A DNA stretch of 64,000 bases from Polyangia bacterium (lineage in GTDB: Bacteria; Myxococcota_A; Polyangia; Polyangiales; JAUICN01): positions 1 through 64,000 of the forward strand of contig JAUICN010000010.1 in the NCBI GenBank assembly GCA_030427835.1. The letters run 5' to 3'. Within the stretch, counting starts at the first letter, position 1; the number at the start of each line of letters is the position of its first letter. A program made the translations under genes and the position numbers. Of this stretch, positions 1 through 11,095 are shown piece by piece. The notes under the pieces were generated by a model, which did not search any database, had not been told where the DNA came from, and saw nothing but the letters and a program-made list of their open reading frames with translations.

Positions 1-144
1 TTGGGACGGTGTTGGGGGTCTGAAGCGGGGAAGGAAGGGCGTCGAGAGGTCCCCTCGGGTCACGAAGGCGGGCTTTGGGCTCCCTGGAGGCGTGCCTGGC
101 GTGGGTGTTGGGGGTGCGAGGGCTCGGTAAGAGGTGCGCGCGAC

Positions 145-212
145 GCATGACCCTGGGGCGGTTCAGGGGGCAAGGGAAGTGGCGATGCATGACCCTGGGG
201 CGGTTCAGGGGG
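145..212. repeat. 26-bp direct repeat pair upstream of the esterase gene
   Basis: Two identical 26-base copies (145-170 and 187-212) of a sequence starting gcatgaccctgggg and ending in a run of G are spaced 42 bases apart, start to start. The second ends 35 bases before the esterase start. They could be regulator sites or a recent local duplication. The first 144 bases hold no convincing gene; the frame beginning at base 2 is open to a TAA at 128-130 and could be the tail of an upstream gene, but nothing in it is recognisable. Confidence 0.7.
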
Positions 213-247
213 GTGCCTTCGGATTGTGTTCTTGGTAGTAAGAGAAG

Positions 248-1288
248 GTGACAGTCACTCCAACAACACCCCATGGATTCACACGATCCTTTGACCTTTG
301 GGGGAAACTCCATGTGCTCCACGTGGAAAGCCACGCTCTTAAGGGTAACCTTCTCGGGGATCCCACCAGACGGGAGGTCCTGGTGTATGAGCCAGGCGAC
401 CTACCCAGCGCTGCACTTCCATGGGTCATGGTGCTCGGCGGATTCGGAAGTACCCCCAGAAGCATGGTCGCCTGCGATCCGTTCCGCCCAAACCTCGTCG
501 AACGGTTGGACCACATCATGCGCACCAGTGTATGCAAACCTGCACTGGTAGTGCTTCCAGACGCGGTATCCAGCCTTGGTGGGAGTCAGTTCCTAGATTC
601 ACCCGTGCACGGTCACCATCAGCGGTTTCTTGCGGACGAGGTCCCAGCCCTTTTGACGCAGCACTTCCATGTGGCGACTGGCCCTGAAAGGCACGCTGTG
701 GTTGGGCGTTCCTCGGGTGGTTTTGGGGCGCTGCGATTGGTGCTGGATCGACCGGACGCCTTTTCTGTGGTTGGCGCCCATGCCGCAGACGGCGCTTTCA
801 AGGAAACCATGCCCCCGATCCTCCAACATGCCGCTATTCACATTCAACGTATGGGAGGACTCGAAGCCTACGTGCCGCAGGTGCTGTCCCGAGGATTCGA
901 GGGAGCCGACTACGGTGCCATGTTTGCCGTCGCCTGTGGTGCCGCGTTTTCTCCCAATGTACGTGGCGCGCTGCCCTATGCTCATATGCCCTATGACGCG
1001 GAGACGCTGAAAAGAAATGAAGAGATCTGGCGATTGTGGCTGGGGGCAGACCCCGTCCATACGGTAGAGAATTGCTGCCCCCACGCGCTCCAAGGTGTTC
1101 GCTTCGCGTGGATTGATGCAGGGTACCACGACGAATACGGGCTTCAGTTTGCATCGCGTCAGTTGGCAAACGCATTCGAAAGCAAGGGAGTGGCGCTACA
1201 CCATGAAGAGTTCCCGGGTGGGCACCGCGGGACCAGCTGGCGGTACGAGCACACCCTGCCTCCTCTCATTGAAACATTGTGGCAATGA
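248..1288 (+). CDS. Putative esterase, alpha/beta hydrolase (esterase D-like)
   Basis: A 346-residue protein without a signal peptide, so probably cytoplasmic. The nucleophile elbow G-R-S-S-G-G is at residues 153-158, making Ser155 the likely nucleophile. It is followed by the usual helix (FGALRLVLDRPDAF). A late His in 'FPGGHRGTSW' and an Asp in 'WIDAGYHDEYG' are suitable triad partners. The arrangement matches the putative-esterase family that includes S-formylglutathione hydrolase and enterochelin esterase, acting on an unknown ester. The GTG start follows a purine-rich stretch (aagagaag). No operon partner is evident; the next gene lies 180 bases downstream. The substrate cannot be read from sequence. 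Confidence 0.8.
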   Translation: MTVTPTTPHGFTRSFDLWGKLHVLHVESHALKGNLLGDPTRREVLVYEPGDLPSAALPWVMVLGGFGSTPRSMVACDPFRPNLVERLDHIMRTSVCKPALVVLPDAVSSLGGSQFLDSPVHGHHQRFLADEVPALLTQHFHVATGPERHAVVGRSSGGFGALRLVLDRPDAFSVVGAHAADGAFKETMPPILQHAAIHIQRMGGLEAYVPQVLSRGFEGADYGAMFAVACGAAFSPNVRGALPYAHMPYDAETLKRNEEIWRLWLGADPVHTVENCCPHALQGVRFAWIDAGYHDEYGLQFASRQLANAFESKGVALHHEEFPGGHRGTSWRYEHTLPPLIETLWQ

Positions 1289-1468
1289 ATATTGGCACGG
1301 GCAATGTAGCTGCAGGAAAGCGTGAATAGGCTTCGAAGCACCGAGCTAGGTTCCTGCGGTGACCCAACCGTGGGGCTGTGGCGTGCACTTTTCCCGCATT
1401 TTTTTCCGACTTTTCCACCGACAGCAACGCCATGTGCTACATAGGGCGCCACGCACTCGAGGTCCTGA

Positions 1469-2152
1469 ATGGCGACGACAAAAGCGACGAGCTCAAAGAA
1501 GGCAGCAACCAAAGTGGAAGCTGTAGAGAAAACCATGGAATCCAAAGGCAATGGTGTGGCAAAAGGCGGCGCGCAGGCAACTGCCGCCCGCATTTTAGAG
1601 GAAGGTGACAACGCCGCCGTTCAGGGTTTGGTGCGGGAGCTGGAATCAGAGAAGGCCACTGCCCAAACCCAGGCAGCCCGTGTGCTCAACGAGGTGGCGG
1701 TGCAAAAGCCCGAATCGGTGACGTCATTTGTGGACCGATTTGTGCTTGGTCTCCGCTCAGAAAACAAGCGTGTGGTACAAGCCTGCGCAGAAGCACTACC
1801 TGGAGTCGCCCGGGTGGCGCCGGCACGGGTGGCAAAGCATCTCGACAAAATTACAGGAGCTTTTGCGGAAACTAGCGACGTAGGTAAGCACGGTATCGTA
1901 CAAACCTTTGTCGCACTTTGTTCCGCTTCTGTGGCCTACCAACGTAGGTTAGAGCCTGCGCTTAAGGTGGCCCTGGAGTGGGCGGACGGGAAAACCTTGC
2001 GAGCATGGACAGAAGCTGTTCTTCCTGCCCTTAAGGGTGAACCCCATGCCAACGCACGCGCAGTCGTGGAGTCCCGACTAGGGAGCCTTACGAAACCACT
2101 GGCGCAACCCATTGCAGACTTCCTAGGTGTGAAGCTGCGTGTGAGAAGGTAA
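1469..2152 (+). CDS. HEAT-repeat-like helical protein of unknown function
   Basis: A 227-residue basic protein. The first 35 residues are rich in Ala, Lys, Thr and Ser (low complexity, probably disordered). The rest is a run of amphipathic alpha-helices with spacing like HEAT/ARM repeats, including 'VVQACAEALPGVARVAP' and 'LRAWTEAVLPALKG'. No catalytic motif, signal peptide or membrane segment is visible. The ATG start is preceded by a good GAGGT ribosome site at 1459-1463. The stop is one base before the TTG start of the permease gene, so the two are probably co-transcribed. A scaffold or binding role is likely from the fold; no specific function can be assigned. Confidence 0.75.
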   Translation: MATTKATSSKKAATKVEAVEKTMESKGNGVAKGGAQATAARILEEGDNAAVQGLVRELESEKATAQTQAARVLNEVAVQKPESVTSFVDRFVLGLRSENKRVVQACAEALPGVARVAPARVAKHLDKITGAFAETSDVGKHGIVQTFVALCSASVAYQRRLEPALKVALEWADGKTLRAWTEAVLPALKGEPHANARAVVESRLGSLTKPLAQPIADFLGVKLRVRR

Positions 2153-2153
2153 A

Positions 2154-2987
2154 TTGGACCTGCTTACCCTTACCGTACTGGTAGGGGCAGGGCTTGTTGC
2201 CGGGTACATCAACGCCACTGCGGGTGCAGGATCCCTTCTCACCCTTCCCGCGCTGATCTTTTCTGGCTTGGATGCCAGCGCTGCCAACGCCACCAACCGA
2301 GTTGCGGTACTGATTCAGCTAACCGTAGCCTGGTGGACCTACCACCAGGGTGGAGTGAGGCTCGATCGTCGTGTGGGCTGGACCCTGGTGGCACCTGCCC
2401 TTGTGGCTTCCCTGGGAGGAGCCTGGGTGGCCGCCCAATGGTTTACTCACAGGCAGCTCCAGGGATCCATCGTGATCGCCATGTGTGTGTTCGCGGTACT
2501 GTCACTCGTCCCATCCAAACCCGCCACCACGGCCAAATCGATTCCCTCAAGCCCGCCTTCATCAAATACACGCAGGCAGAGAGCAGGAACTCCCGAAAGC
2601 AGCCACGTAGGCCTTGACCATGTGGTGGGAAAACCCGCGGTGATGCTGCTGTTCGCCGCCATTGGGGCCTATGCCGGATTTCTTCAGGCCGGGGCGGGCG
2701 TGCTCATTCTCCTGACGCTTTCCCGCGGCTTTGGCGTGCCCTTGGTGATCGGAAACGCAATCAAGGTGGCTGTCCTTGCGGTCTTAACACTACCCGTGCT
2801 CCTGGCCTTCCTCTACTGGGGGGAGCAGGTAGATTGGTTCAGGGGCTTGGTGCTCGCTTTCGGAACGACGGTGGGGGCGCGTCTAGGGGCCCTTCATACC
2901 CTCTCCAAGGGGGAGAGCTTTGCCAGAACCATGTTGCTGTTCAGTGTGGGGCTCGCTGCTGTGAAGTTAGCCTGGGATCTGTGGTAG
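2154..2987 (+). CDS. TauE/SafE family membrane permease
   Basis: A 277-residue integral membrane protein. The start 'LTVLVGAGLVAGYINATAG' and the matching second-half segment 'AIGAYAGFLQAGAGVLILL' are the two inverted halves typical of TauE/SafE (DUF81) carriers, linked to export or uptake of sulfite, sulfonates or other small organosulfur anions. The halves are joined by a Ser/Thr/Pro-rich loop at about residues 120-155 that is longer than usual. The TTG start sits one base after the stop of the HEAT-like gene, suggesting translational coupling; an SH3-like lipoprotein gene follows 11 bases later. The substrate is unknown. Confidence 0.85.
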   Translation: MDLLTLTVLVGAGLVAGYINATAGAGSLLTLPALIFSGLDASAANATNRVAVLIQLTVAWWTYHQGGVRLDRRVGWTLVAPALVASLGGAWVAAQWFTHRQLQGSIVIAMCVFAVLSLVPSKPATTAKSIPSSPPSSNTRRQRAGTPESSHVGLDHVVGKPAVMLLFAAIGAYAGFLQAGAGVLILLTLSRGFGVPLVIGNAIKVAVLAVLTLPVLLAFLYWGEQVDWFRGLVLAFGTTVGARLGALHTLSKGESFARTMLLFSVGLAAVKLAWDLW

Positions 2988-2998
2988 CTTGCTTTGCC

Positions 2999-4195
2999 AT
3001 GGGCCATCTTACTTGGGTGCGATCTTCATATCTTTGGAATAAAACCCAAACCGGGTCCCTAGGGACAAAACGGATTCTGGTGGAATTCCTAACTAAGGGA
3101 ACTTGCGCTTTGACGCTGCTGGCTTTCGGTTGCGGTGGGAACCCAACCGCTACGCCTTCGGGCACGGGAGGCGGAACAGGTGGGGAAGACAATTCTGGGG
3201 GCACCCTACAGGATGGTATTGGATTGGAAGGAATTGGCTCTGAGATGCAGGTCGCCCGTGTCACCAACCCCTGTGAGGGAGTACTGGTTACGGAGGGTAC
3301 CCAACTGCCCCCGGCCATGGTGTACCAGGGAGTTTCTGGACCTGGGCTCTACGAATCAAGCCAGCCTAGCGCGGCAAGCTACGGGTACCTCAAACACGGC
3401 ATGGCGGTGCGCACCGTTGGGGCGGTCGAACAGGGCCGCGTACGTGTGGTGATCGACGGACCGCTAAAAACCAGGGGCTGGACACGGGCCCAGGATCTCG
3501 GAGCCGTGGTTGCTCAAAAGGGTCGCATACCTGGCACTCCAGTATCTGTGGCGGCCGGTGACGTGCTGTGCGTGCTCGGCCCCATGGACGGTAGGGATGG
3601 AATCTACCGGGTAGCTGCAACGCCGACCGGGTTGGATGGGGCAGAGCGCTTTGAGGGGATCTATCCAGCTTCCAGACTTGGGGGCTCCGGCGTGAGGGAT
3701 TCTACCCAACCCACAACCCACCATTTGCCGGTAGGAAGCAGTCTCACCCTGGTGAACAAACCCTCAGGGGATCCGGTGGCGGTGGTTGCCGCGGGACAGG
3801 CAGCGGTACCCGTGGAAGTGGTGCGACAGTCAGGGGATTGGCGCGCCGTCCGGATAGGCAACGGGCCCACCCTGGTGGGCTATCTTGGCCCCCACGAAAA
3901 TCTCGTGTCCGGTGGTCGGGTAACGAGCAGCACAGCGGCCGGTAGTGATCCGGAAGACAACGCCACCCGTGGTATCCCAGCATCCATCCAAAGGGAGGAG
4001 AGTTACCCCATGGTTCGTGTTGCCGAGGGTACCCGCGTGAAGTTTCGAGGCAGGACCGTGGCTATTCTGAAATCAGAAGCGGTGGGCCGCGAACTGCAAC
4101 GCTACGACTCGGGTGAGGTGGATGTCTACCTGGCAGTGGACCCCGATGTCACCGTGAGGGGTATGGTAGCCGTGGACTCCTTGGCGGCCTATTGA
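2999..4195 (+). CDS. Lipoprotein with SH3-like repeats
   Basis: Read from the ATG at 2999 this is 398 residues. A lipoprotein signal (CALTLLAFGC) ends at Cys45. A GTG at 3080 would give a more compact signal peptide (Cys18) and may be the true start; neither has a good ribosome site. After the lipidation site comes a Gly/Thr/Ser linker. At least three beta-rich segments follow ('GMAVRTVGAVEQGRVRVVI', 'VEVVRQSGDWRAVRIGN', and the final 'VRVAEGTRVKFRG' region) with the look of bacterial SH3 domains. The protein should be anchored in the outer membrane, facing the periplasm or cell surface. It lies just behind the TauE-type permease. The ligand is unknown. Confidence 0.65.
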   Translation: MGHLTWVRSSYLWNKTQTGSLGTKRILVEFLTKGTCALTLLAFGCGGNPTATPSGTGGGTGGEDNSGGTLQDGIGLEGIGSEMQVARVTNPCEGVLVTEGTQLPPAMVYQGVSGPGLYESSQPSAASYGYLKHGMAVRTVGAVEQGRVRVVIDGPLKTRGWTRAQDLGAVVAQKGRIPGTPVSVAAGDVLCVLGPMDGRDGIYRVAATPTGLDGAERFEGIYPASRLGGSGVRDSTQPTTHHLPVGSSLTLVNKPSGDPVAVVAAGQAAVPVEVVRQSGDWRAVRIGNGPTLVGYLGPHENLVSGGRVTSSTAAGSDPEDNATRGIPASIQREESYPMVRVAEGTRVKFRGRTVAILKSEAVGRELQRYDSGEVDVYLAVDPDVTVRGMVAVDSLAAY

Positions 4196-4212
4196 TCAAA
4201 AACGGGCCAAGC

Positions 4213-5871
<1,659 letters not shown>

Positions 5872-5973
5872 GCGCCAATCCGCTTAGCCTGACCGGGCGA
5901 CAGGTCAAGAGGCTGGATCAAGACCCTGGGACTGGTGAACATCTCCCTGGTGGGCTATCAACATCCACGAACT

Positions 5974-7509
5974 ATGACGAAACAGCAGACGACTGGGCGT
6001 GCCATCAAAAAAGTGCTGGTGGCAAACCGTGGCGAGATTGCGGTTCGAATCCTACGAACGCTCCGGGAGATGGGCCTGCAAAGCGTGGCGATCTACAGTG
6101 ACGCCGACCGAAATGCATTGCACGTCCAGCACGCGGACGAGGCCGTGCATGTGGGGCCCACCGCGAGCCGCGAAAGCTACCTTTCCATTGAAAAGGTGTT
6201 GAACGCCTGCAAGCAAACCGGGGCGGACGCGGTGCACCCGGGGTACGGCTTCCTGAGTGAGAACGCTGATTTTGCTCGGGCATGCGCCGGGGCGAACATT
6301 GTATTTATTGGGCCCGAGCCCACGGCCATGGACGTGATGGGGCACAAAACCCGTGCCCGTGAAGCCATGATTGCAGCCGGGGTTCCCGTGGTACCCGGTG
6401 CGCATGTGGAGTCGGTGGAGGAGTTGACCAAAGCCGCCATTGAGGTGGGGTTTCCGATCATGCTGAAGGCAGCAGCGGGCGGTGGCGGTAAGGGTATGCG
6501 GCTCGTCGAGACCCCGGAAGATTTGGAATCGGCCTACAACCGGGCCCAGTCGGAGGCGCTCAATGCCTTTGGCGATGGGCGGGTGTACCTGGAGAAGGCG
6601 GTCATGCAGCCAAGGCACATTGAGATTCAAGTGCTGGGCGATACCCACGGCAACGTGGTGCACCTGTTTGAACGGGACTGCTCCGTGCAACGCCGGCACC
6701 AGAAGGTGGTGGAGGAGACCCCATCGCCTTCCACGCTAGCCACGGAGGCCCTGGTGGAAGAAATGGGGCAAGTGGCCGTGAGGGCGGCCCAGGCAGTGAA
6801 CTACCATTCCACGGGAACTGTAGAGTTTCTATTGGCCCAGGATGGCTCCTACTACTTTCTGGAGATGAACACCCGGCTGCAGGTGGAGCATCCGGTGACG
6901 GAGCTCATCACGGGCATGGACCTCGTAAAGCAGCAGATCCGAGTGGCCCAGGGGGAAACCCTGGGATTTGAACAGAAGGACGTGGTTCGCCAGGGCCATG
7001 CCATTGAGTGCCGGGTCTACGCGGAAGACGTAACCCAGAACTTCATGCCCAGCCCAGGGACGATCACCCAACTGTGTGTTCCTGAGGGGCCGGGAGTCCG
7101 CAACGATTCAGGGATTTACGGAGAAAGTGTGGTCACAAGTGCCTACGACCCCATGCTTTCGAAACTGTGCGTATGGGCGCCGGATCGCCGGGCGGCCTGC
7201 GCTCGTATGGCCCGTGCGCTTTCAGAATACGTCGTGGGAGGCGTCACCACGAACCTACCCTTTCACATGGCGCTGATGAGGCACCCGGGGTTCCTTGAGG
7301 GGGAGTACGATACTGGTTTTATTGCGCGCAATCAGGATTCCCTGCTGACACCACAGGAACCAAGCAAGGAGGAACTGATCTCGCTTGGAGTGGCCGCTGC
7401 CGTGGCCTGTGCAACGAAGGACCGACAACAGGCTGGAAGGTCCAGCGAGCAACCCACCGGTACGCAGATTTCGTCCTGGCGCCGTGCGCGTGCCCTCTGG
7501 CGACATTAG
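5974..7509 (+). CDS. accC: Biotin carboxylase subunit (AccC-type)
   Basis: A 511-residue ATP-grasp enzyme that carboxylates biotin on a carrier protein using ATP and bicarbonate. It begins with the biotin carboxylase fold (KKVLVANRGEIAVRI), has the glycine-rich ATP loop GGGGKGM near residues 168-175, and the catalytic segment 'EMNTRLQVEHPVTE' from about residue 297. The ATG at 5974 fits the family start; an upstream in-frame GTG at 5935 would add 13 residues. Compared with the usual 450 residues it has a tail of about 60 residues ending in 'SSWRRARALWRH', like the link region of propionyl/acyl-CoA carboxylase alpha chains but without a biotinyl domain. No accB or carboxyltransferase gene is nearby, so the acyl-CoA partner is open. 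Confidence 0.93.
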   Translation: MTKQQTTGRAIKKVLVANRGEIAVRILRTLREMGLQSVAIYSDADRNALHVQHADEAVHVGPTASRESYLSIEKVLNACKQTGADAVHPGYGFLSENADFARACAGANIVFIGPEPTAMDVMGHKTRAREAMIAAGVPVVPGAHVESVEELTKAAIEVGFPIMLKAAAGGGGKGMRLVETPEDLESAYNRAQSEALNAFGDGRVYLEKAVMQPRHIEIQVLGDTHGNVVHLFERDCSVQRRHQKVVEETPSPSTLATEALVEEMGQVAVRAAQAVNYHSTGTVEFLLAQDGSYYFLEMNTRLQVEHPVTELITGMDLVKQQIRVAQGETLGFEQKDVVRQGHAIECRVYAEDVTQNFMPSPGTITQLCVPEGPGVRNDSGIYGESVVTSAYDPMLSKLCVWAPDRRAACARMARALSEYVVGGVTTNLPFHMALMRHPGFLEGEYDTGFIARNQDSLLTPQEPSKEELISLGVAAAVACATKDRQQAGRSSEQPTGTQISSWRRARALWRH

Positions 7510-7536
7510 CGACCTTGGTGCAGTGGGCAGTAGTGC

Positions 7537-8970
7537 TTAGTCTGTGGTGATTGTGCCGTAGGACAGGCCACTGCCTGAGGTGGGGTTGGTGGTGGGTACG
7601 GTGCTCGTTGAGCCCGTGGCGGTTTGAATGCGCACACATCCGGAACCACCCCCACCACCGCCCGCGCTGCTGTTGTTGAGTGTGCGGTCTGCACCGGGTG
7701 CCCCGGCAGTATTCGAAGTACCGCCACCGGAGCCGCCGCTTGCCACGTTGGCTCCTCCAGCAGCAAGGCCGGTGGATGCGTCGGAACCGTCCGCACCGTC
7801 GCTCCCCGATTGAATGCCACTCGCGCTCCCACCCCCACCACCGCCGGCCGCTGAAACCAGGTGACTTCCCGAAAATTGGACGAGGGGTGCTTCGATCAAA
7901 ATGGCGCCGCCGGAACCTCCGCCGCCTCCGCCGCCCTTGGCAACCGTGCCAAAACTATTGCTTCCACCTTTTCCGCCGCCGCCCCCCGCGTGGATGGACC
8001 CCGCAACGGTGATGGACTGGGTGGAGGAAATTTGAAGGGCGCCGCCACCGCCACCGCCATCGCCACCTAGGCTCGGATCTCCGCCTCGCCCGCCACCACT
8101 GCCCCCCTCTAGGGGTTCTAGGGTTGCGGCGATATTTGCGCCTGCCGCGCCGCCCGTGGCCTGCGCTCCCATGGGACCACCCGTACCTCCTGCGCCACCC
8201 GCAGTGCAGTGGCCAGCACCACCCCCTCCGCCGCGGTTGTTGCCGTTGGGGTTACCCACGACTCCCGGCGCGTTTCCTATGCCGTTCCCTCCCGCAGAGG
8301 TTCCACCGGCACCGCCACCGGGACCCGCGGTCGTTGTGGAACCCGAAGCATCGATGGTGCCGTGTACGGTCACATCCCCATCGGCAAGAATGACCAGCGG
8401 TTTGTCGCCCACAACCTTCATGGTGACACCTGCGGAAACGATCAGGTTTCTGGCGTACAGCACGCATACTTGAACGGAACCCGAGTTTTGGGATTCCACG
8501 GCGGTGTCCGTGCTGGGGGAAGAACAGGCGGTGGTGTCGAACGTGAAGGTACTGTTCACAATCAGTGTGGCTGGGGGCGTCTGTTTGAAGTCCGTGCCGT
8601 TTGAAACGTTGGACGGCACCACCTGGGCACAGCGGGTGGCGGTGGTTGCACAGCCGAGGGTACATACCTCAGTCACCTCGGTTCCTCCGCTGCAAAAACG
8701 GTAGACCCCCGCCGTGCACGTCGCGGCTCCCGTACAGGAAGTCCCTGAGTCGATCTCCCCATCGATTGCGCCGTCCTGTGGGCCAGTGGTGGCATCGGTT
8801 TCCAGTCCCCCATCCGCTCCCCCGTCCACAGGCCCTGTGGACCCGTCACCGGTACCCGCGTCTGAGGTAAGCTGGAGTCGGCTTGTATCAGGGTTTACGA
8901 TGAGCCCGCAGCCCTGGGACGACAGAGGAAAGGCCAAAAATAGGCCCGAGAGTATGTAAAACCTACGCAC
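7537..8970 (-). CDS. Glycine-rich secreted lipoprotein
   Basis: A 477-residue protein from a GTG start. The N-terminus '[12 protein letters not shown]' is a lipoprotein signal with Cys at about 21. It is followed by a D/G/T-rich linker, a small Cys-rich segment ([20 protein letters not shown]), a beta-rich domain of about 90 residues resembling the start of a right-handed parallel beta-helix ('[19 protein letters not shown]'), and then some 250 residues dominated by Gly, Ala and Ser with many GGAGG/GGGGG runs. Such architecture is frequent in surface proteins of Myxococcota. It is probably exposed on the outer membrane; the function is unknown. It stands alone, convergent with the biotin carboxylase gene. 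Confidence 0.75.
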   Translation of the reverse strand: MRRFYILSGLFLAFPLSSQGCGLIVNPDTSRLQLTSDAGTGDGSTGPVDGGADGGLETDATTGPQDGAIDGEIDSGTSCTGAATCTAGVYRFCSGGTEVTEVCTLGCATTATRCAQVVPSNVSNGTDFKQTPPATLIVNSTFTFDTTACSSPSTDTAVESQNSGSVQVCVLYARNLIVSAGVTMKVVGDKPLVILADGDVTVHGTIDASGSTTTAGPGGGAGGTSAGGNGIGNAPGVVGNPNGNNRGGGGGAGHCTAGGAGGTGGPMGAQATGGAAGANIAATLEPLEGGSGGGRGGDPSLGGDGGGGGGALQISSTQSITVAGSIHAGGGGGKGGSNSFGTVAKGGGGGGGSGGAILIEAPLVQFSGSHLVSAAGGGGGGSASGIQSGSDGADGSDASTGLAAGGANVASGGSGGGTSNTAGAPGADRTLNNSSAGGGGGGSGCVRIQTATGSTSTVPTTNPTSGSGLSYGTITTD

Positions 8971-9137
8971 TTCTTTAAGGCTAGCACGTGAACTCGGCGG
9001 GGATCCTTGCCGGAGCTGCCTTCTGGGCTCCCTACCCCAGGCGCAACCTGCTAGGGTTCGGCCCTGCGTGTCCTAGGGCACGTCGGAAACTGCGAGGTTT
9101 GGCGTGACGGGCCTGCAGGACAAGCCGATGGGCACAG

Positions 9138-9303
9138 ACTAGACCGCGTCGGAATTTATCTGATCGACCCTCGGCACCCAGCAAAACCACCATGCCCCTC
9201 CAGTCTCCTCACCAATACTCGGCATTGCCTCGTCAACTGTCACGCCCTGGAGGTTCCGCTGGGCACCGATCATTCACTCATCTAAATTCCGACGCGGTCT
9301 AGT
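9138..9303. repeat. 166-bp segment bounded by perfect 21-bp inverted repeats
   Basis: The 21 bases at 9138-9158 (beginning actagaccgcg and ending ggaattta) are perfectly complementary to 9283-9303, read on the other strand. The 124-base interior has no open frame of note. The right arm overlaps the GTG start codon of the SLC13 permease (9302-9304), so in RNA the arms could sequester that start. Alternatively it is a MITE-like miniature element, but no target duplication is obvious at its borders. The rest of the intergenic region (8971-9137) shows nothing recognisable. Confidence 0.8.
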
Positions 9304-11095
9304 GGATTGGAAGGCCATAGTAAGCCTGGCGGTGTGTGCGGGTACAGTGCTTGTGATGGCCTGGAGCAGGCTAGGTCCCGACGTGGTGCTTTTCGGCGGA
9401 CTGGTCGTTTTGGTGGTACTGGGTGTCCTGAAACCGGAGGATGCGTTTTCTGGGTTTGCCAATGAGATGGTGTTTGCCGTGGGTGCGTTGCTTATCGTGG
9501 CCCGGGGCCTTCGGGAGACCGGGAGCCTTCAGGTCGTGGCCACAAAGGTACTCGGACGACCCTCCACCGTGATGGGTGCCCAGTTTCGACTCATGTGGCC
9601 GGTGGCGTTGGCCAGCGCATTTCTGAACAACACACCCGTGGTTGCCATGATGGTGCCCACGGTTTCGGATTGGGCGAAGCGCATTGGGGTTCAACCTTCC
9701 AAGCTGCTGTTGCCCCTGAGCTACGCTGCCATCGTGGGTGGGCTGTGTACGTTGATTGGAACGAGCACGCACCTGGTGGTCGTGGGTATGGCCCGTGCGT
9801 GGGATCCCACGTTGCACATTGGCCTTTTCGAACTCGCACCCATGGGAGTGACGATCGCTGTGGCGGTCATCGTGAGCATTTTGGTGCTGTCACGGTGGTT
9901 GCTGCCCGCACGGGAAGGCGCCCGTTCGCGGCTGTCGGAACCACGGGAGTACACGGTGGCCATGCGTGTGACCGCCTCCACCACGGTCTCTGGCCGAACC
10001 ATCGAGCAAGCGGGCCTGCGACGCCTGCCTGGGTTGTTTCTGGTGGAGATCCAACGGGCGGGGCAAAGCCTTGTGGCTGTGGGGCCAGACACCCCCATGC
10101 AATCCGGGGACGTGCTGATTTTTGCGGGCGAGGTGGAAAGCGTGGTGGATCTGCGCAATCTGCGCGGGCTGGAGCCCGCCGAGGATCAGGTGGGGAAACT
10201 GATGCAACCCAACCGGCAACGGCGCTTGGTGGAAGCCGCCGTGGCTGCCCGATCGCCGCTTGTGGGGCAAAGTGTTCGTGACGCCGCATTTCGCACCCGG
10301 TACCACGCGGCGGTCATCGCCGTTCACCGCCGTGGACAACGGGTGAAGTCACGTATTGGTGACATTGTGTTTGAACCCGGGGATACGTTGCTGCTCGAAG
10401 CCCCCTCTTCCTTCTGTGAACTGTACCGCAACGACCCAGACTTTGCGGTGGTGAGTGAGGTGGAGGGCAGCACGCCGGTGCAACACGATCGTGCCTGGTT
10501 GGGGTTTGTGGTGGTGGGCTCCATGGTGGCCTGCACGATCACGGGCCTGCTGCCTCTGGTGACTTCGTCGTTGCTCGCCGCAGCCGCCATGGTGGTACTG
10601 GGTGCGCTCACCCCCGTGCAGGCCCAGCGGGCGGTGGATTTGCGGATCCTTGTGGCCATTGCAGCAAGTTTTGGCCTTGCCCTTTCCTTGCAACGATCCG
10701 GTGCGGCGGACTGGATTGCCCAGGCGATTGCCCCCCTGCTTTCCGGGGACGGAGTACAGAGCGCCGACATGCGGGTCCTTCTGTCCACGGTGTACCTACT
10801 CACGGCGTTGTTGTCCGCGGTCACCACCAACAATGCGGCTGCAGCGTTCATGTTTCCGGTGGCCATGTCGCTTACGACCATGTTGGGAGTACCGCCGAAG
10901 CCCGTCCTGTTCGTTTTGATGATGGGGGCATCTGCAAGCTTTGCCACGCCCATCGGCTACCAAACCAATCTGATGGTCCTAGGACCGGGTGGTTACCGGT
11001 TTTCGGACTTTCTGCGCCTGGGTGTGCCCCTGCAACTCCTGGTGGGAGTGATCGCGGTGGGGACCGTGCTGTTGTTCGGGTGGGGTTTCCCGTGA
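9302..11095 (+). CDS. SLC13/DASS family permease with two TrkA-C domains
   Basis: A 597-residue membrane transporter. The two membrane halves (residues 1-205 and about 395-597) carry the paired substrate motifs of the divalent anion/sodium symporter family: 'FLNNTPVV' near 108 with 'LIGTSTH' near 151, and 'TTNNAAAAF' with 'GYQTN' late in the protein. Between them lie two cytoplasmic RCK_C (TrkA-C) ligand-binding domains at about 215-290 and 305-375. This architecture is found in carriers of dicarboxylate, sulfate or similar anions; the substrate is not determined by sequence. The start overlaps the right arm of a 21-bp inverted repeat, and the stop overlaps the GTG start of the aminotransferase (GTGA), so those two are translationally coupled. 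Confidence 0.9.
   Translation: MDWKAIVSLAVCAGTVLVMAWSRLGPDVVLFGGLVVLVVLGVLKPEDAFSGFANEMVFAVGALLIVARGLRETGSLQVVATKVLGRPSTVMGAQFRLMWPVALASAFLNNTPVVAMMVPTVSDWAKRIGVQPSKLLLPLSYAAIVGGLCTLIGTSTHLVVVGMARAWDPTLHIGLFELAPMGVTIAVAVIVSILVLSRWLLPAREGARSRLSEPREYTVAMRVTASTTVSGRTIEQAGLRRLPGLFLVEIQRAGQSLVAVGPDTPMQSGDVLIFAGEVESVVDLRNLRGLEPAEDQVGKLMQPNRQRRLVEAAVAARSPLVGQSVRDAAFRTRYHAAVIAVHRRGQRVKSRIGDIVFEPGDTLLLEAPSSFCELYRNDPDFAVVSEVEGSTPVQHDRAWLGFVVVGSMVACTITGLLPLVTSSLLAAAAMVVLGALTPVQAQRAVDLRILVAIAASFGLALSLQRSGAADWIAQAIAPLLSGDGVQSADMRVLLSTVYLLTALLSAVTTNNAAAAFMFPVAMSLTTMLGVPPKPVLFVLMMGASASFATPIGYQTNLMVLGPGGYRFSDFLRLGVPLQLLVGVIAVGTVLLFGWGFP

Noticed and set aside
7600-8700. Several long open frames opposite the glycine-rich gene
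   Set aside because: They are Pro/Arg-rich complements of GGN codons with no signals of translation.
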